NCBI GenBank assembly: GCA_937951615.1
Contig: CALFBH010000092.1
Span: 1-42,692 of the forward strand
Source: an uncultured Saprospiraceae bacterium
Lineage (GTDB): Bacteria; Bacteroidota; Bacteroidia; Chitinophagales; Saprospiraceae
Length of the DNA stretch: 42,692 bases
Direction of reading: 5' to 3'
Shown: piece after piece, positions 27,581-35,938 of the stretch
How the letters are laid out: every line of letters begins with the position of its first letter
How positions within the stretch are numbered: position 1 is the first letter of the stretch
Notes under the pieces: generated by a model
The model's database searches: none
The model's input: only the letters and a program-made list of their open reading frames with translations
What the model was told of the DNA's origin: nothing
Made by a program: the position numbers and the translations under genes

Positions 27581-27819
27581 AGGCTGTTTATTGTATGGGT
27601 TTTAAAATTTGTTCCTATGCAAATGTAAGAAACTGTTTTGATAATGTAAGGTAGCCATTGGGCTTGTTATGAAAAAATTAATTTCAAATGACGTATTTTT
27701 AAAAAACAAATCTTACCTTTTCAGCCAATCAAACTAAATGGAACGATTTTTATTACTATTTCTTGTTCTCTTTAAATAAAGTCTATTCATCAACCATTTT
27801 TATAATCAACGCAATAATT

Positions 27820-28590
27820 ATGAAACAATTCACCAAACTCACATTAGCCTGTTTTGCTTTGGCACTTTTTGTCGCAAGTTGTATCCCACAAGTAACAAGT
27901 GTGGACAATGGCAAAGAAGAAACGACGAAAGCAGATATTCAAAAAGAAGTTATCAATGACAAGTGCATTGATGCAAGTAAAATTAATACAGACGCATTCT
28001 GCCCGGAAATTTACATGCCTGTTTGCGGCTGCGACAACAAGACTTATCCCAATGAGTGCCAGGCGTCCAATGCAGGCGTTTCTACCTGGACTAAAGGAAG
28101 ATGCTCTGGTTCAGAAGCATGTATTGACGAAAGTCGAATCAATCCTGACATGCCATGTACACGGGATTATAAGCCGGTTTGTGGTTGTGATAAGAAAACA
28201 TATAGCAATTCCTGTGAAGCGAAAAAAGCAGGACTGAATACCTGGGAACCAGGCAAATGTCGCAAAGGTGACTCTGCCGACTGCATCGACGAATCGAAAA
28301 TAGATCCAACACCTTGTCGTGCGCCCATCAAGCCAGTTTGTGGTTGTGATGGAAAAACCTACGATAATGCCTGTACTGCCGAGCGTGCGGGTCTCACGAG
28401 TTGGGAAGATGGCAAATGTAGAAAAGATGGTGCTACTGGCGACTGTATCAATGAAGAGTTAATCGACCCAGATGGTATGTGTGTGAAAATTTACAGACCA
28501 GTTTGTGGTTGTGATGGCAAAACTTATGATAATGACTGCTTTGCAACAAAAGCAGGGGTGACTCGCTGGGAACCAGGTAAGTGTCGTTAG
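27820..28590 (+). CDS. Lipoprotein with four Kazal-type protease-inhibitor domains
   Basis: The start at 27820 gives a lipoprotein signal peptide (MKQFTKLTLACFALALFVASC) and a 256-residue protein. The rest is four consecutive repeats of about 50-55 residues, each with six cysteines and the Kazal core PVCGCDGKTYDNAC or a variant. The P1-region differs between the repeats (for example NTDAFCPEIYMP, NPDMPCTRDYKP, DPTPCRAPIKP, DPDGMCVKIYRP), so each could target a different serine protease. Such inhibitors may protect the cell from its own secreted proteases or from predators and hosts. The gene is monocistronic and ends at a strong terminator. Confidence 0.9.
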   Translation: MKQFTKLTLACFALALFVASCIPQVTSVDNGKEETTKADIQKEVINDKCIDASKINTDAFCPEIYMPVCGCDNKTYPNECQASNAGVSTWTKGRCSGSEACIDESRINPDMPCTRDYKPVCGCDKKTYSNSCEAKKAGLNTWEPGKCRKGDSADCIDESKIDPTPCRAPIKPVCGCDGKTYDNACTAERAGLTSWEDGKCRKDGATGDCINEELIDPDGMCVKIYRPVCGCDGKTYDNDCFATKAGVTRWEPGKCR

Positions 28591-28615
28591 TAGGAATTAA
28601 AAGCACCAAATTCAT

Positions 28616-28652
28616 AAAAAAGTCCCGACTTCAGAGAAGTTGGGACTTTTTT
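28616..28652. terminator. Bidirectional intrinsic terminator
   Basis: AAAAAAGTCCCGACTTC pairs with GAAGTTGGGACTTTTTT around the 3-nt loop AGA, with one G-T pair. It serves the convergent Kazal and glutathione peroxidase genes. Confidence 0.85.
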
Positions 28653-28672
28653 TATCTGGATTTAAGAATCAA

Positions 28673-29149
28673 TTATTTTGCAATCACTTTCTTGATATCT
28701 TTTTCTATTTTATCAGGTGTAGTTGTTGGGGCATAGCGTTTGAAGGGCTTGCCGTCTGGTGCGACTAAAAATTTGGTAAAATTCCATTTAACTTTTTTGC
28801 CGAGCAGACCGCCGAGTTCATCTTTTAGGTATTCGAATATCGGGTGGGTATTTTCGCCATTCACATCAATTTTTTCTGTGAGCTGGAAAGTGACGCCATG
28901 ATTGATGCGGCAAGCTTCGACTACAGTGTCATTGGTTTCTGGTTCTTGGTTGGCGAATTGGTCGCAGGGAAAACCTAAGACCACTAAATCATCGCGATAG
29001 TTTTGATGTAGTTTTTCTAAGGCGTCGAATTGTGGTGCTAGTCCACATTTGGTGGCTGTATTGACAATCAGTACGGCTTTGTTTTTATAGTCCGACATGT
29101 TTAATGGCTGACCGGCTGGGGTGTTGATGCTTAAATCGTAGAAACTCAT
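28673..29149 (-). CDS. Glutathione peroxidase-family thiol peroxidase
   Basis: This 158-residue protein has the expected length. The peroxidatic residue is Cys35 in VNTATKCGLAPQF, not selenocysteine. Other family signatures are LGFPCDQFANQEP and the Trp-containing WNFTKFLVAPDG. Bacterial members usually reduce hydroperoxides with thioredoxin. There is no signal peptide, so it is cytosolic. It follows an SDR gene with 13 bp between them, so the two are probably co-transcribed from upstream of 30074. Confidence 0.92.
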   Translation of the reverse strand: MSFYDLSINTPAGQPLNMSDYKNKAVLIVNTATKCGLAPQFDALEKLHQNYRDDLVVLGFPCDQFANQEPETNDTVVEACRINHGVTFQLTEKIDVNGENTHPIFEYLKDELGGLLGKKVKWNFTKFLVAPDGKPFKRYAPTTTPDKIEKDIKKVIAK

Positions 29150-29162
29150 GTTTGTTTATTTT

Positions 29163-30074
29163 TTAATTTAAATACCGAATGTCGGTCAGTTGTTCAGAAA
29201 CTGCCCATAATTTTCCGGCGACTTCGGTATCTTCTGCATGGCGAAATATAATAGCTCTGCCTGCTGGTCCTTTCATTTCTTTGCGTCCTGTCGGTCCGAA
29301 ATATTCGCCGCCTTTTACATCATCGCCTAGTGCTGCGTATAGGGTGGGCATGGCACCTGCATTGGGCGAATGTATCATAAATGAAAAGAAGGGCAGCACA
29401 AGATAATACAGTATTCTGGGAATATGCTGCCCTAGATTAGTATTGGAAATACCAGGATGTGCTGCTACCGCAATGGTTTGATGATTTGCTTTTTCCAGTC
29501 GTCGCTGAAGCTCTAGCGCGAACATAAGATTAGCTAGTTTGCTTTGTTGGTAAGCCTTCATGGCGGAGTATTTTTCCTTACTTTGCAAATCGTCAAAATT
29601 GATTTTTCCAGGCTGGTGTGCCAGCGAACTGAGTATCACTATACGAGAATTGGGCGTAGCCACAACAGTATCCAACAGCAGTCCTGTCAAGTAGAAATGT
29701 CCGAGATGATTGACGCCAAACTGGCTTTCAAAACCGTCTTTTGTGAGTTGGTAAGGCGGAACCATGATGCCGGCATTATTAATTAGCAGGTCAAGTTTAT
29801 TATATTTTTCCAAAAAACTATCTGCAAATTTTTTGACCGATGCCAAATCGCCGAGATCCAATTGCATGACAACTAAATCAGCCTGCGGCACAGCTTCTAA
29901 GAGTTTGGTTTTTGCTGCATTGGCTTTATCTATATTGCGACAAGCCATAATGACGGTCGCTTCTTTTTTTGCCAATTCAAGTGCTGTTTCATAGCCTAAA
30001 CCAATATTAGCTCCTGTAACGACAGCCAATTTGCCTTTTTGTGAGGGGGTGTTGTTGATGTTGAATGTACTCAT
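29163..30074 (-). CDS. Short-chain dehydrogenase/reductase (retinol dehydrogenase-like)
   Basis: This 303-residue protein has a classical SDR fold. It has the Gly-rich cofactor loop TGANIGLGYETA, the NNAG motif (LLINNAGIMVPP), a catalytic Ser in IVILSSLAHQPG, and YxxxK as YQQSK. The length and the C-terminal AHPGISNTNLG stretch resemble the retinol-dehydrogenase/WW-oxidoreductase group, but the substrate is unknown. Residues CRNID after the second beta strand favour NADP. It is the first gene of a pair with glutathione peroxidase, and its start lies beside a large tandem-repeat element. Confidence 0.88.
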   Translation of the reverse strand: MSTFNINNTPSQKGKLAVVTGANIGLGYETALELAKKEATVIMACRNIDKANAAKTKLLEAVPQADLVVMQLDLGDLASVKKFADSFLEKYNKLDLLINNAGIMVPPYQLTKDGFESQFGVNHLGHFYLTGLLLDTVVATPNSRIVILSSLAHQPGKINFDDLQSKEKYSAMKAYQQSKLANLMFALELQRRLEKANHQTIAVAAHPGISNTNLGQHIPRILYYLVLPFFSFMIHSPNAGAMPTLYAALGDDVKGGEYFGPTGRKEMKGPAGRAIIFRHAEDTEVAGKLWAVSEQLTDIRYLN

Positions 30075-30401
30075 ATTTTGTTGTGTTGTTGTGTTGTCGT
30101 GTTGTCGTGTTGTCGTGTTGTCGTGTTGTCGTGTTGCGAGTTACGAGTTGTGTGTTCGTGTTGCGAATATAGATATTTTGCATAGCAAAATGTATATGAA
30201 ACTCGCAACTCGCTAAACCCGCAACTCAACAACTCGCAACCCGTTAAACCCGCAACTCAACAACTCGCAACCCGTTAAACCCGCAACTCAACAACTCGCA
30301 ACCCGTTAAACCCGCAACTCAACAACTCGCAACCCGTTAAACCCGCAACTCAACAACTCGCAACCCGCTAAACCCGCAACTCAACAACTCGCAACCCGTT
30401 A
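30075..30401. repeat. Large inverted element: GTTGTCGT arm and a 6 x 31-bp tandem array
   Basis: The left arm (30081-30165) has GTTGTCGT 8-mers and then GTTGCGAGTTACGAGTTG. The centre is ATTTTGC-ATA-GCAAAAT (30175-30191). The right arm begins with ACTCGCAACTCGC and continues as six direct copies of a 31-bp unit (30216-30401, unit start AACCCGCAACTCAACAACTC). One copy differs by one base (CCCGCTA for CCCGTTA at about 30369). There are no spacers. The element lies upstream of the SDR/peroxidase pair. Confidence 0.9.
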
Positions 30402-30503
30402 AAGTTCCAAAGGAAGTTCGGTCAGTCGCTTTCCTGTAAGATTAGAAGGAGGGAGATTATTTTGTTCATTTTGAGTCCGATTCAGGTTTTTACAGTATAA
30501 ACA

Positions 30504-30710
30504 CTAAATTGAGTCAAGATAAAGTGTTTCGACTTTCTGGCGTGCCCATGGTGTGCGTCTTAGGAATTTCAGGCTTGATTTGACAGAGGGTTCAAATTTG
30601 AAACAGCGAATATCAATTTTTTTCCCTAATTCTTCCCAACCATACTTTGCCTCTAGAAATTCTAGTATGTCAGCCAGTTTTACTCCATGAAGAGGATTAT
30701 TCTTTTGCAT
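30504..30710 (-). CDS. VF530 family (DUF2132) protein
   Basis: The start at 30710 gives a 68-residue protein, the usual family size; the 16 residues upstream are unlike the family. The motifs NPLHGVKLADILEFL, WEELGKKIDIRCF and SSLKFLRRTPWARQKVE match the small DNA-binding-like VF530 fold. Its cellular role is unknown. It overlaps the AT-rich gap before the secreted Ca-motif gene and could be co-transcribed with it. Positively charged residues on the last helix are typical of the family. Confidence 0.9.
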   Translation of the reverse strand: MQKNNPLHGVKLADILEFLEAKYGWEELGKKIDIRCFKFEPSVKSSLKFLRRTPWARQKVETLYLDSI

Positions 30711-30758
30711 ATTTAAATTTATGAAACATAGAAAACATCTAAAATAGCTTAAACACAA

Positions 30759-31727
30759 TTACCAGCAATTTTTCCATTCATTCCCATCCCAAACTCTCAA
30801 TTTTGAAAGTACGCCATCAAAATACATAGTACCCACTTTGGGTGATAAGGGCGGAGCATTGAGTGGTGTCAATTGAACGGCTTCTGAGACGCTTATGGTG
30901 CCATTTATACAAGCATTGCCTTCGACCTCTGCATTCGTTGGAAGGCCATTATCAAATTCACAATAGGTAAATTCACAGCCTTCATCAATTAATCCATCGC
31001 CATCATCATCAATATTATTAAAACACAATTCTTGAGCAATCGATTGTAAAGCACAAACCGCATCAATGTCAGCCCCAGGTGTATTCCCAGAGCAAGATCC
31101 ACTTGGAACATCTATAATTTCTACAGCATCAAACCTTAATACACCAGGCGCATATCCTTGAATAATGGCATCAATGTCAAGACTTGAGGTGGAACCGCTG
31201 ATACCCCCAAATTCATAATACCCATCCCCATCACTATCTGGAATGCCAACTTGCTGTAATGCCGATTGTGTAAATAAATCAGAAGGTTTTAATTCCAATT
31301 GACTTGACTCTACATCATTTCCAACTTCAAATACCCATAAGTCTGCATCTGAGTCTCCTGAATTCGTCAATAAATTATTGGTGAATCCCAGTCTGATTGA
31401 CCCTCCCTCCCCTAGAAATACAAATTCAGGATTATCTCCGCTAGTGCCATCAACATCATTTACACCTATCGCTCCAGACGGGTCTGGATCAGGTGTACAG
31501 CCTGGACCTGGAATATATTCAATCAGTACATCTGCAAAAGAAAGACCATTCTCAAGACAAATGGTACAGCCTCCATCTGATAATAAGTCACATTCAGAAT
31601 CTTGGCAATCAATGAGACCATCTCCATCATTATCTATTCCGTCAGAACAAGTAATCGCATTATTTTCTTGACTATAAACTTGCATAGAAAAGAAGATGGC
31701 AAAAATAAAGAGCATTCCTTTATTCAT
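30759..31727 (-). CDS. Secreted protein with thrombospondin-type-3/MopE-like Ca motifs
   Basis: This 322-residue protein has a signal peptide (MNKGMLFIFAIFFSMQVYSQ). Two calcium-binding-like repeats, DGIDNDGDGLIDCQDSEC (about residue 30) and NNIDDDGDGLIDEGC (about 235), resemble thrombospondin type 3/MopE repeats. They bracket a beta-rich domain (VFEVGNDVESSQLELKPSDL; DSDGDGYYEFGG). The C-terminal stretch MYFDGVLSKLRVWDGNEWKNCW is a tail often seen in Bacteroidota surface proteins, and no Por sorting domain is visible. Probably extracellular; ligand unknown. Confidence 0.75.
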   Translation of the reverse strand: MNKGMLFIFAIFFSMQVYSQENNAITCSDGIDNDGDGLIDCQDSECDLLSDGGCTICLENGLSFADVLIEYIPGPGCTPDPDPSGAIGVNDVDGTSGDNPEFVFLGEGGSIRLGFTNNLLTNSGDSDADLWVFEVGNDVESSQLELKPSDLFTQSALQQVGIPDSDGDGYYEFGGISGSTSSLDIDAIIQGYAPGVLRFDAVEIIDVPSGSCSGNTPGADIDAVCALQSIAQELCFNNIDDDGDGLIDEGCEFTYCEFDNGLPTNAEVEGNACINGTISVSEAVQLTPLNAPPLSPKVGTMYFDGVLSKLRVWDGNEWKNCW

Positions 31728-31837
31728 AATTTTAGATTTTACTTAAACTAAAGTGCTGTCTAGCCAATGCTAAGATATATAAAAATGATCACTTCATGGA
31801 AATTTTGCTTTGACTTTTACATTGCCCCAACAAGCTC

Positions 31838-32671
31838 TTAGCCCTTCATCAAAACATTCCCCAACAAAGAAACCACAATGACGCCCATGCCGAGCAAAGC
31901 CATCCCCGTCTGATGCTCACCAAAAATAATCCAGCCGACTAGGAGCGTGAAGACCACTTCCGAATATTTGAAAGGAACGATCAGATTGGCTTCTGCGATT
32001 TGGAGGGCTTTGGTCATCAATACCTGTGCAACGAAACCAGACAAGCCCATGAACAAGAGAATCAGCCATTCTATTCCTTGCGGTGTTATCCAGTTGAACA
32101 AACACATCAGGCCACCAACAGTCGTCGCTACAGTCATCAGATAAGTGACGACCACCACTGGATGTTCAGATTCGCCAATTTTGCGGATGATAACATACAC
32201 CAACCCACTCAAAAACGCAGAACTGAGGATAACGGCAAGTGCCAGCATAGAAATACGATGATCGAATCCTTTGAGTAAAACCACTCCCATGAAGGCAGTG
32301 CAAAAGAAAAACCATTGGAGTCGGTTCATCTTTTCGCCTAAAAGCAAAATGGCTAATGCAGCAGCAAAAAAAGGTGACAAATACCGCAAAGAAACCACGG
32401 AAGCCATGGGCATCATCTGGAAGGCTTTATAAAAAAGGGACATGGCAGTCACGCCGACTACACCCCGTAGAAGAAGTATTTTTTTGTTGTTTCCCAATAC
32501 TGGAATACGCTTTGAAGTGAGGAAGAGTAATCCACAAACCATCGACCCAATAGCACGAAAAAAGACCAACTCGAATGTAGGCAGATAATCGACGTAACGC
32601 ACGCAGGAATTGAGCAGTGTGAAAGCTACAGCCGACAGAACCATATAGGAAATGGCTTTGTAATTTATCAT
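31838..32671 (-). CDS. EamA/DMT-family transporter
   Basis: This 277-residue protein has ten predicted TM segments in two EamA halves, the normal size for the drug/metabolite transporter superfamily. Characteristic stretches are FFRAIGSMVCGLLFL, SLRYLSPFFAAALAILLLGE and LIVPFKYSEVVFTLLVGWIIFGE, the last two being the paired signatures of the repeat. Substrates range over amino acids, metabolites and drugs, and none can be inferred here. It is single-gene and divergent from the sulfotransferase across a 184-bp gap that contains an inverted repeat. Confidence 0.9.
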   Translation of the reverse strand: MINYKAISYMVLSAVAFTLLNSCVRYVDYLPTFELVFFRAIGSMVCGLLFLTSKRIPVLGNNKKILLLRGVVGVTAMSLFYKAFQMMPMASVVSLRYLSPFFAAALAILLLGEKMNRLQWFFFCTAFMGVVLLKGFDHRISMLALAVILSSAFLSGLVYVIIRKIGESEHPVVVVTYLMTVATTVGGLMCLFNWITPQGIEWLILLFMGLSGFVAQVLMTKALQIAEANLIVPFKYSEVVFTLLVGWIIFGEHQTGMALLGMGVIVVSLLGNVLMKG

Positions 32672-32678
32672 ATTTTAA

Positions 32679-32842
32679 GTTGATGATTCATGGTCAATGG
32701 CTGTTTTTCTCGCAAAGTCGCGAAGGCGCAAAGTTTGTTTTCTCTTAGCGCCTTTGCGAGAGAATTTGAAATACATTTAGAGAAGCAAAAATGCATAAAA
32801 AGAATGGAATAGTTTGTTTATTTGTTTGAAACAATCATCAAC
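32679..32842. repeat. Nested inverted repeat with CGCAAAG words
   Basis: The outer pair is GTTGATGATT (32679-32688) with AATCATCAAC (32833-32842). The inner pair is TCTCGCAAAG (32708-32717) with CTTTGCGAGA (32752-32761), surrounded by further GCGAAGGCGC / GCGCC words. The element fills the divergent gap between the EamA and sulfotransferase genes. Confidence 0.75.
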
Positions 32843-32855
32843 TAATTAGAAGGAC

Positions 32856-33473
32856 ATGCTTATCAGTAGCCGGCAGCGGTTTGTTTTTATTCATATTTAC
32901 AAAACGGGTGGAACCAGTATTCGCAAAGTACTGGAACGTTATGATGACCGCTATGGGCTGTTTCACCGACTGAAAACCCGACTCACACCCAATCCTGTGC
33001 TACATTCCAAAACCATTAATAAACACAGCAGGGTTCAACATGCGATTGAATATCTGGGGGCTGAACGGTTCAAGCAGTATTATAGTTTTGCCTTTGTTCG
33101 TAATCCCTGGGACTGGCAGTTGTCTTTATACTTTCAAATACTCAATGATCCGACGAGTCATCATTATACGATTGTGAAAGACCTGAAAAATTTTGAGAAC
33201 TATGTGGATTGGCGTGTCCATGATGCCTGTAGATTGCAAAGTGATTTTTTAGGTGTAGATGGAAAAAAAATGGTCAGCTACGTTGGTCGCTATGAGTCTT
33301 TGAATGCTGATTTTGAATACATTCAACAGCAAATAGGTATTCCAGTCACTTCATTGCCGCATCTGAATAATCGACAGAAAGGAGCTTATCGGAAATATTA
33401 TAATGAAACGACTCGAAAGATGATTCAGGAGGCTTATCAGAAAGATATTGATGCCTTTGGATATACGTTCTGA
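32856..33473 (+). CDS. Sulfotransferase-family protein
   Basis: This 205-residue protein is of the Sulfotransfer_2 type. The 5'-phosphosulfate loop of PAPS binding reads FIHIYKTGGTSIRKVL (Lys16 to Ser21), and the 3'-phosphate-binding motif reads FAFVRNPWDWQLSLYFQI. The family transfers sulfate to glycans or other acceptors, here perhaps capsule or exopolysaccharide, although no glycan genes are adjacent. An AGAAGG sequence 3 bp before the ATG is a rare convincing Shine-Dalgarno in this window. It is single-gene and converges on arsM. Confidence 0.88.
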   Translation: MLISSRQRFVFIHIYKTGGTSIRKVLERYDDRYGLFHRLKTRLTPNPVLHSKTINKHSRVQHAIEYLGAERFKQYYSFAFVRNPWDWQLSLYFQILNDPTSHHYTIVKDLKNFENYVDWRVHDACRLQSDFLGVDGKKMVSYVGRYESLNADFEYIQQQIGIPVTSLPHLNNRQKGAYRKYYNETTRKMIQEAYQKDIDAFGYTF

Positions 33474-33511
33474 AAAAATCCAAAATAGGAAAATTCCAAA
33501 TTTCAAAGTAC

Positions 33512-33530
33512 CTCAGGCTTCCAGCCTGAG
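33512..33530. terminator. CTCAGGCT hairpin between convergent genes
   Basis: CTCAGGCT-TCC-AGCCTGAG is a perfect 8-bp stem downstream of the sulfotransferase gene. No U-tract follows. It is a candidate terminator or stability hairpin for the + transcript. Confidence 0.5.
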
Positions 33531-33589
33531 CTTGAGTGGCGTGTTCATTTAGCCACGAATGCACGAATTATGGACGAATAAAAATTCAA

Positions 33590-33624
33590 CTCACCAACCC
33601 GCAACCCGACAACCCGCAACTCGC
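33590..33624. repeat. AACCCGCAAC word tract at the arsM stop
   Basis: The tract reads AACTCACCAACCCGCAACCC and GACAACCCGCAACTCGC, and abuts the arsM stop codon. It uses the same word as the 31-bp tandem unit at 30216-30401. No matching left arm is evident here. Confidence 0.6.
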
Positions 33625-34593
33625 TTAACAACATCCCCCGCCATCATAAAACCAGGTGCTTTCAGAAATAAAAATATCATTCCGTTCCAGCGTGGCTAAT
33701 GCACCACCTGTTTTATCGCAAATAGCCATTGGTTGATTCGGGAACAGTACGTGTCCTTTTTTATCATCAAAATGTTCTTCATTGCCATAATAAATGGCGG
33801 TCTTTCCAGTAAAAATACAAGGGCCATCCGCAGGCATAGGATCTTTGACGGCGCAGACTTCTACGCTTTCAATATAGATCAATTCATTGGTGTCATAATG
33901 ACCAGGCGCGAGCAGGCGATAAGGGCGGCGGGCGCGTATTTCTACCGTTCCAAAACCAATATCCGTAATCATGTCCAAATATTCCTGTAAAGGAATAGCG
34001 CCACTCAGGCACAAAGCGCGAAGGCGGTCATCATTACGTAGATTTTGAGGCATTGTCTGTTCACAAATAGGATCAGAAAGTACGAGTCTGCCATGCGGTT
34101 TGAGTACACGGTACATTTCTTTCAGCGCAGTAATGAGGTCTTCTTTTTCAAAAATATTGAACAGACAATTTTGCGCAGCAATATCAATGCTTTCATTTTC
34201 TATCGGCAAATTCAGCGCATCGCCTTTCCGCAAATCCACAAAATCACGCTGAAACCAGTCGTTTTGTCGTTCTGCCTCATAGAGATTTTCATCGCAGGCT
34301 TGCAACATTTCATCCACTACATCGAGTCCGATGACGCCGCCTTTATTCCGATTGAAATAGGAAAACTGAAGGACTTCCATCCCGCCACCTACGCCAACAT
34401 AGAGCATTGTCGGGTCATTCACCAAGTCGCGTGGATTGACGGTGCTACCACAGCCATAGTTCATCTCCAGCATTTTAGTCGGCATAGTCAGCTCGGGCAA
34501 TTGCCAGATGGGCGTAGTCGTACAGCAGAGTCCAACGTCTGGATTTTCTGCGGCTTTTTTATATACATCTACGGTGGTATCTAAGTAGCTCAT
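33625..34593 (-). CDS. arsM: Arsenosugar biosynthesis arsenite methyltransferase ArsM
   Basis: This 322-residue SAM-dependent methyltransferase methylates trivalent arsenic before arsenosugar formation. The cysteines expected to bind As(III) are visible in DVGLCCTTTPIW (Cys23, Cys24) and YGCGSTVNP (Cys48). The SAM-binding loop is LYVGVGGGMEVLQFSYF, followed by DVVDEMLQAC and AAQNCLFNIF. The C-terminus ends GGGCC. It is the last gene of the minus-strand order rhodanese, peroxidase-like, arsS, arsM, separated from arsS by a 170-bp inverted element. The pairing with ArsS makes the pathway assignment strong. Confidence 0.93.
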   Translation of the reverse strand: MSYLDTTVDVYKKAAENPDVGLCCTTTPIWQLPELTMPTKMLEMNYGCGSTVNPRDLVNDPTMLYVGVGGGMEVLQFSYFNRNKGGVIGLDVVDEMLQACDENLYEAERQNDWFQRDFVDLRKGDALNLPIENESIDIAAQNCLFNIFEKEDLITALKEMYRVLKPHGRLVLSDPICEQTMPQNLRNDDRLRALCLSGAIPLQEYLDMITDIGFGTVEIRARRPYRLLAPGHYDTNELIYIESVEVCAVKDPMPADGPCIFTGKTAIYYGNEEHFDDKKGHVLFPNQPMAICDKTGGALATLERNDIFISESTWFYDGGGCC

Positions 34594-34606
34594 GCTTTAA
34601 TTTTTT

Positions 34607-34758
34607 GTCCATAGTCCATGGTCGATAGTCGATGGCTGTAATTTAATAGTGTACCCATTTTTATAAGTTTTACACGCATTTTGCAAAGCAAAATGAAATA
34701 CTGAAATGACGTAAATGTTGACAAGACAGCCATCGACTATGGACTATCGACCATCGAC
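34607..34758. repeat. GTCGATAGTCC inverted word-repeat element (arsS-arsM junction)
   Basis: The left arm GTCCATAGTCCATGGTCGAT...GGCTGT (34607-34639) and the right arm ACAGCCATCGACTATGGACT...GAC (34726-34758) are 33 bp each. Their 14 innermost bases pair perfectly and the rest pairs through permuted words. The centre is CATTTTGC-AAA-GCAAAATG (34677-34695). It lies inside the arsenosugar operon. Confidence 0.9.
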
Positions 34759-34763
34759 TTCCA

Positions 34764-35831
34764 CTAAGTAATTTCCCCGCCACAGCTAGAGCCAGCGCCA
34801 GCCGTGCAGCCATAGCAATGTTGATTCAATACAATTTTTCTATTGTTCAATGCTTCTAAGTCAAAGTCATTGATGTGTTGTCCTTTGCTGGCCACTTTGA
34901 GGTCGAGCATTTGATTGAAATCGCAATCGTACATATAGCCATCCCAACTGACAGAAATGGTGTTGCGGCACATCAGTCCATCTATGGTCGTAGGATTGAA
35001 GGCATTGACCAGTTCTTCCATGTACATTTTATAATTATCGCTTTCCAGCAAATAATCTAAAAAACGGCTGATGGGTAGATTGGTAATGGCAAATAGGCGA
35101 TTGAAAACAATATCGTATTTGCGTTTGAGTTGGCGTTTAAATTCTTTTTCCAGTCCTTCTTGTCCAGCAGGTAAAAATGCGCCGGATGGATTATACACCA
35201 AGTCGAGCGCTAAGTCAGAATCTGCCTGCCCATAACCAACTTCATTCAACATTTTCAAGGCCTTGATAGAATCCTCGAATACGCCATCGCCACGCTGACT
35301 GTCTGTACGGCTTTTGCTGAAATAGGGGAGAGAAGAAACGACATTGACTTTATGCTTCGCAAAAAACTCCGGTAGATCGTGGTATTTGGGATTGGCTACA
35401 AGGATGGTGAGGTTGCAACGATCAATAACTTGCTTGCCTAAATTGCTACATTCTTCTACAAACCAGCGAAAATGCGGATTCATCTCTGGCGCACCGCCAG
35501 TAATATCCACCGTAGAAACATCGATACTTGAAATGATTTCAAGGCAGCGTTCCAGTGTTTCGCGCGACATATTTTCTTCCGTGCGATCTGGCCCGGCATC
35601 GACATGGCAATGCGCACAGGTCTGATTGCAGAGTTTGCCAATATTCAATTGAAAAATATCAATTTTGGAAGGCTTCAATTCTTGATAACCTAAGTCGCCC
35701 AACTGCTTTGTAAATTGTGGAAACTCAGCATCCATCATATCTTTTCCATTCAATACCTTGAGTTGAAAAAAAGAATCTGCCAGATCATTCTCCCTCGATT
35801 TCAGAGATTTACTTCTTTGCTTGATTGCCAT
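34764..35831 (-). CDS. arsS: Arsenosugar biosynthesis radical SAM protein ArsS
   Basis: This 355-residue radical SAM enzyme has its cluster motif in NIGKLCNQTCAHCHVDAGPD (Cys68, Cys72, Cys75). ArsS is thought to transfer the 5'-deoxyadenosyl group onto dimethylarsenite, giving the ribose part of arsenosugars. VDITGGAPEMNPHFRW (SAM-binding GGE-like motif) and a Cys-rich C-terminus (MCRNTISVSWDGYMYDCDFN; QHCYGCTAGAGSSCGG) fit the radical SAM/Cys-rich domain family. Upstream lies the peroxidase-like gene, with a 102-bp word-repeat gap between them. Confidence 0.94.
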   Translation of the reverse strand: MAIKQRSKSLKSRENDLADSFFQLKVLNGKDMMDAEFPQFTKQLGDLGYQELKPSKIDIFQLNIGKLCNQTCAHCHVDAGPDRTEENMSRETLERCLEIISSIDVSTVDITGGAPEMNPHFRWFVEECSNLGKQVIDRCNLTILVANPKYHDLPEFFAKHKVNVVSSLPYFSKSRTDSQRGDGVFEDSIKALKMLNEVGYGQADSDLALDLVYNPSGAFLPAGQEGLEKEFKRQLKRKYDIVFNRLFAITNLPISRFLDYLLESDNYKMYMEELVNAFNPTTIDGLMCRNTISVSWDGYMYDCDFNQMLDLKVASKGQHINDFDLEALNNRKIVLNQHCYGCTAGAGSSCGGEIT

Positions 35832-35837
35832 TGTGTT

Positions 35838-35938
35838 AGTTGATTTGGTGTATTAAGTTGATTGAGTTATTAAGTGATTGAGTTGGTATTGCTTAATATA
35901 CCCAATTACTTAATAACTCAATACACTCAATAACTACA
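35838..35938. repeat. TTGAGTTATTAAG inverted word-repeat element
   Basis: ATTGAGTTATTAAGT (35861-35875) and its complement (35908-35922) pair perfectly. Both are embedded in longer TTGATTGAG / CTCAATAAC words, with GGTAT-N7-ATACC-like pairing in the middle. It fills the junction between the peroxidase-like gene and arsS. Confidence 0.8.

Noticed and set aside
30216-30401. CRISPR-like array of 31-bp repeats
   Set aside because: The units are contiguous with no spacers, and no cas genes lie nearby.
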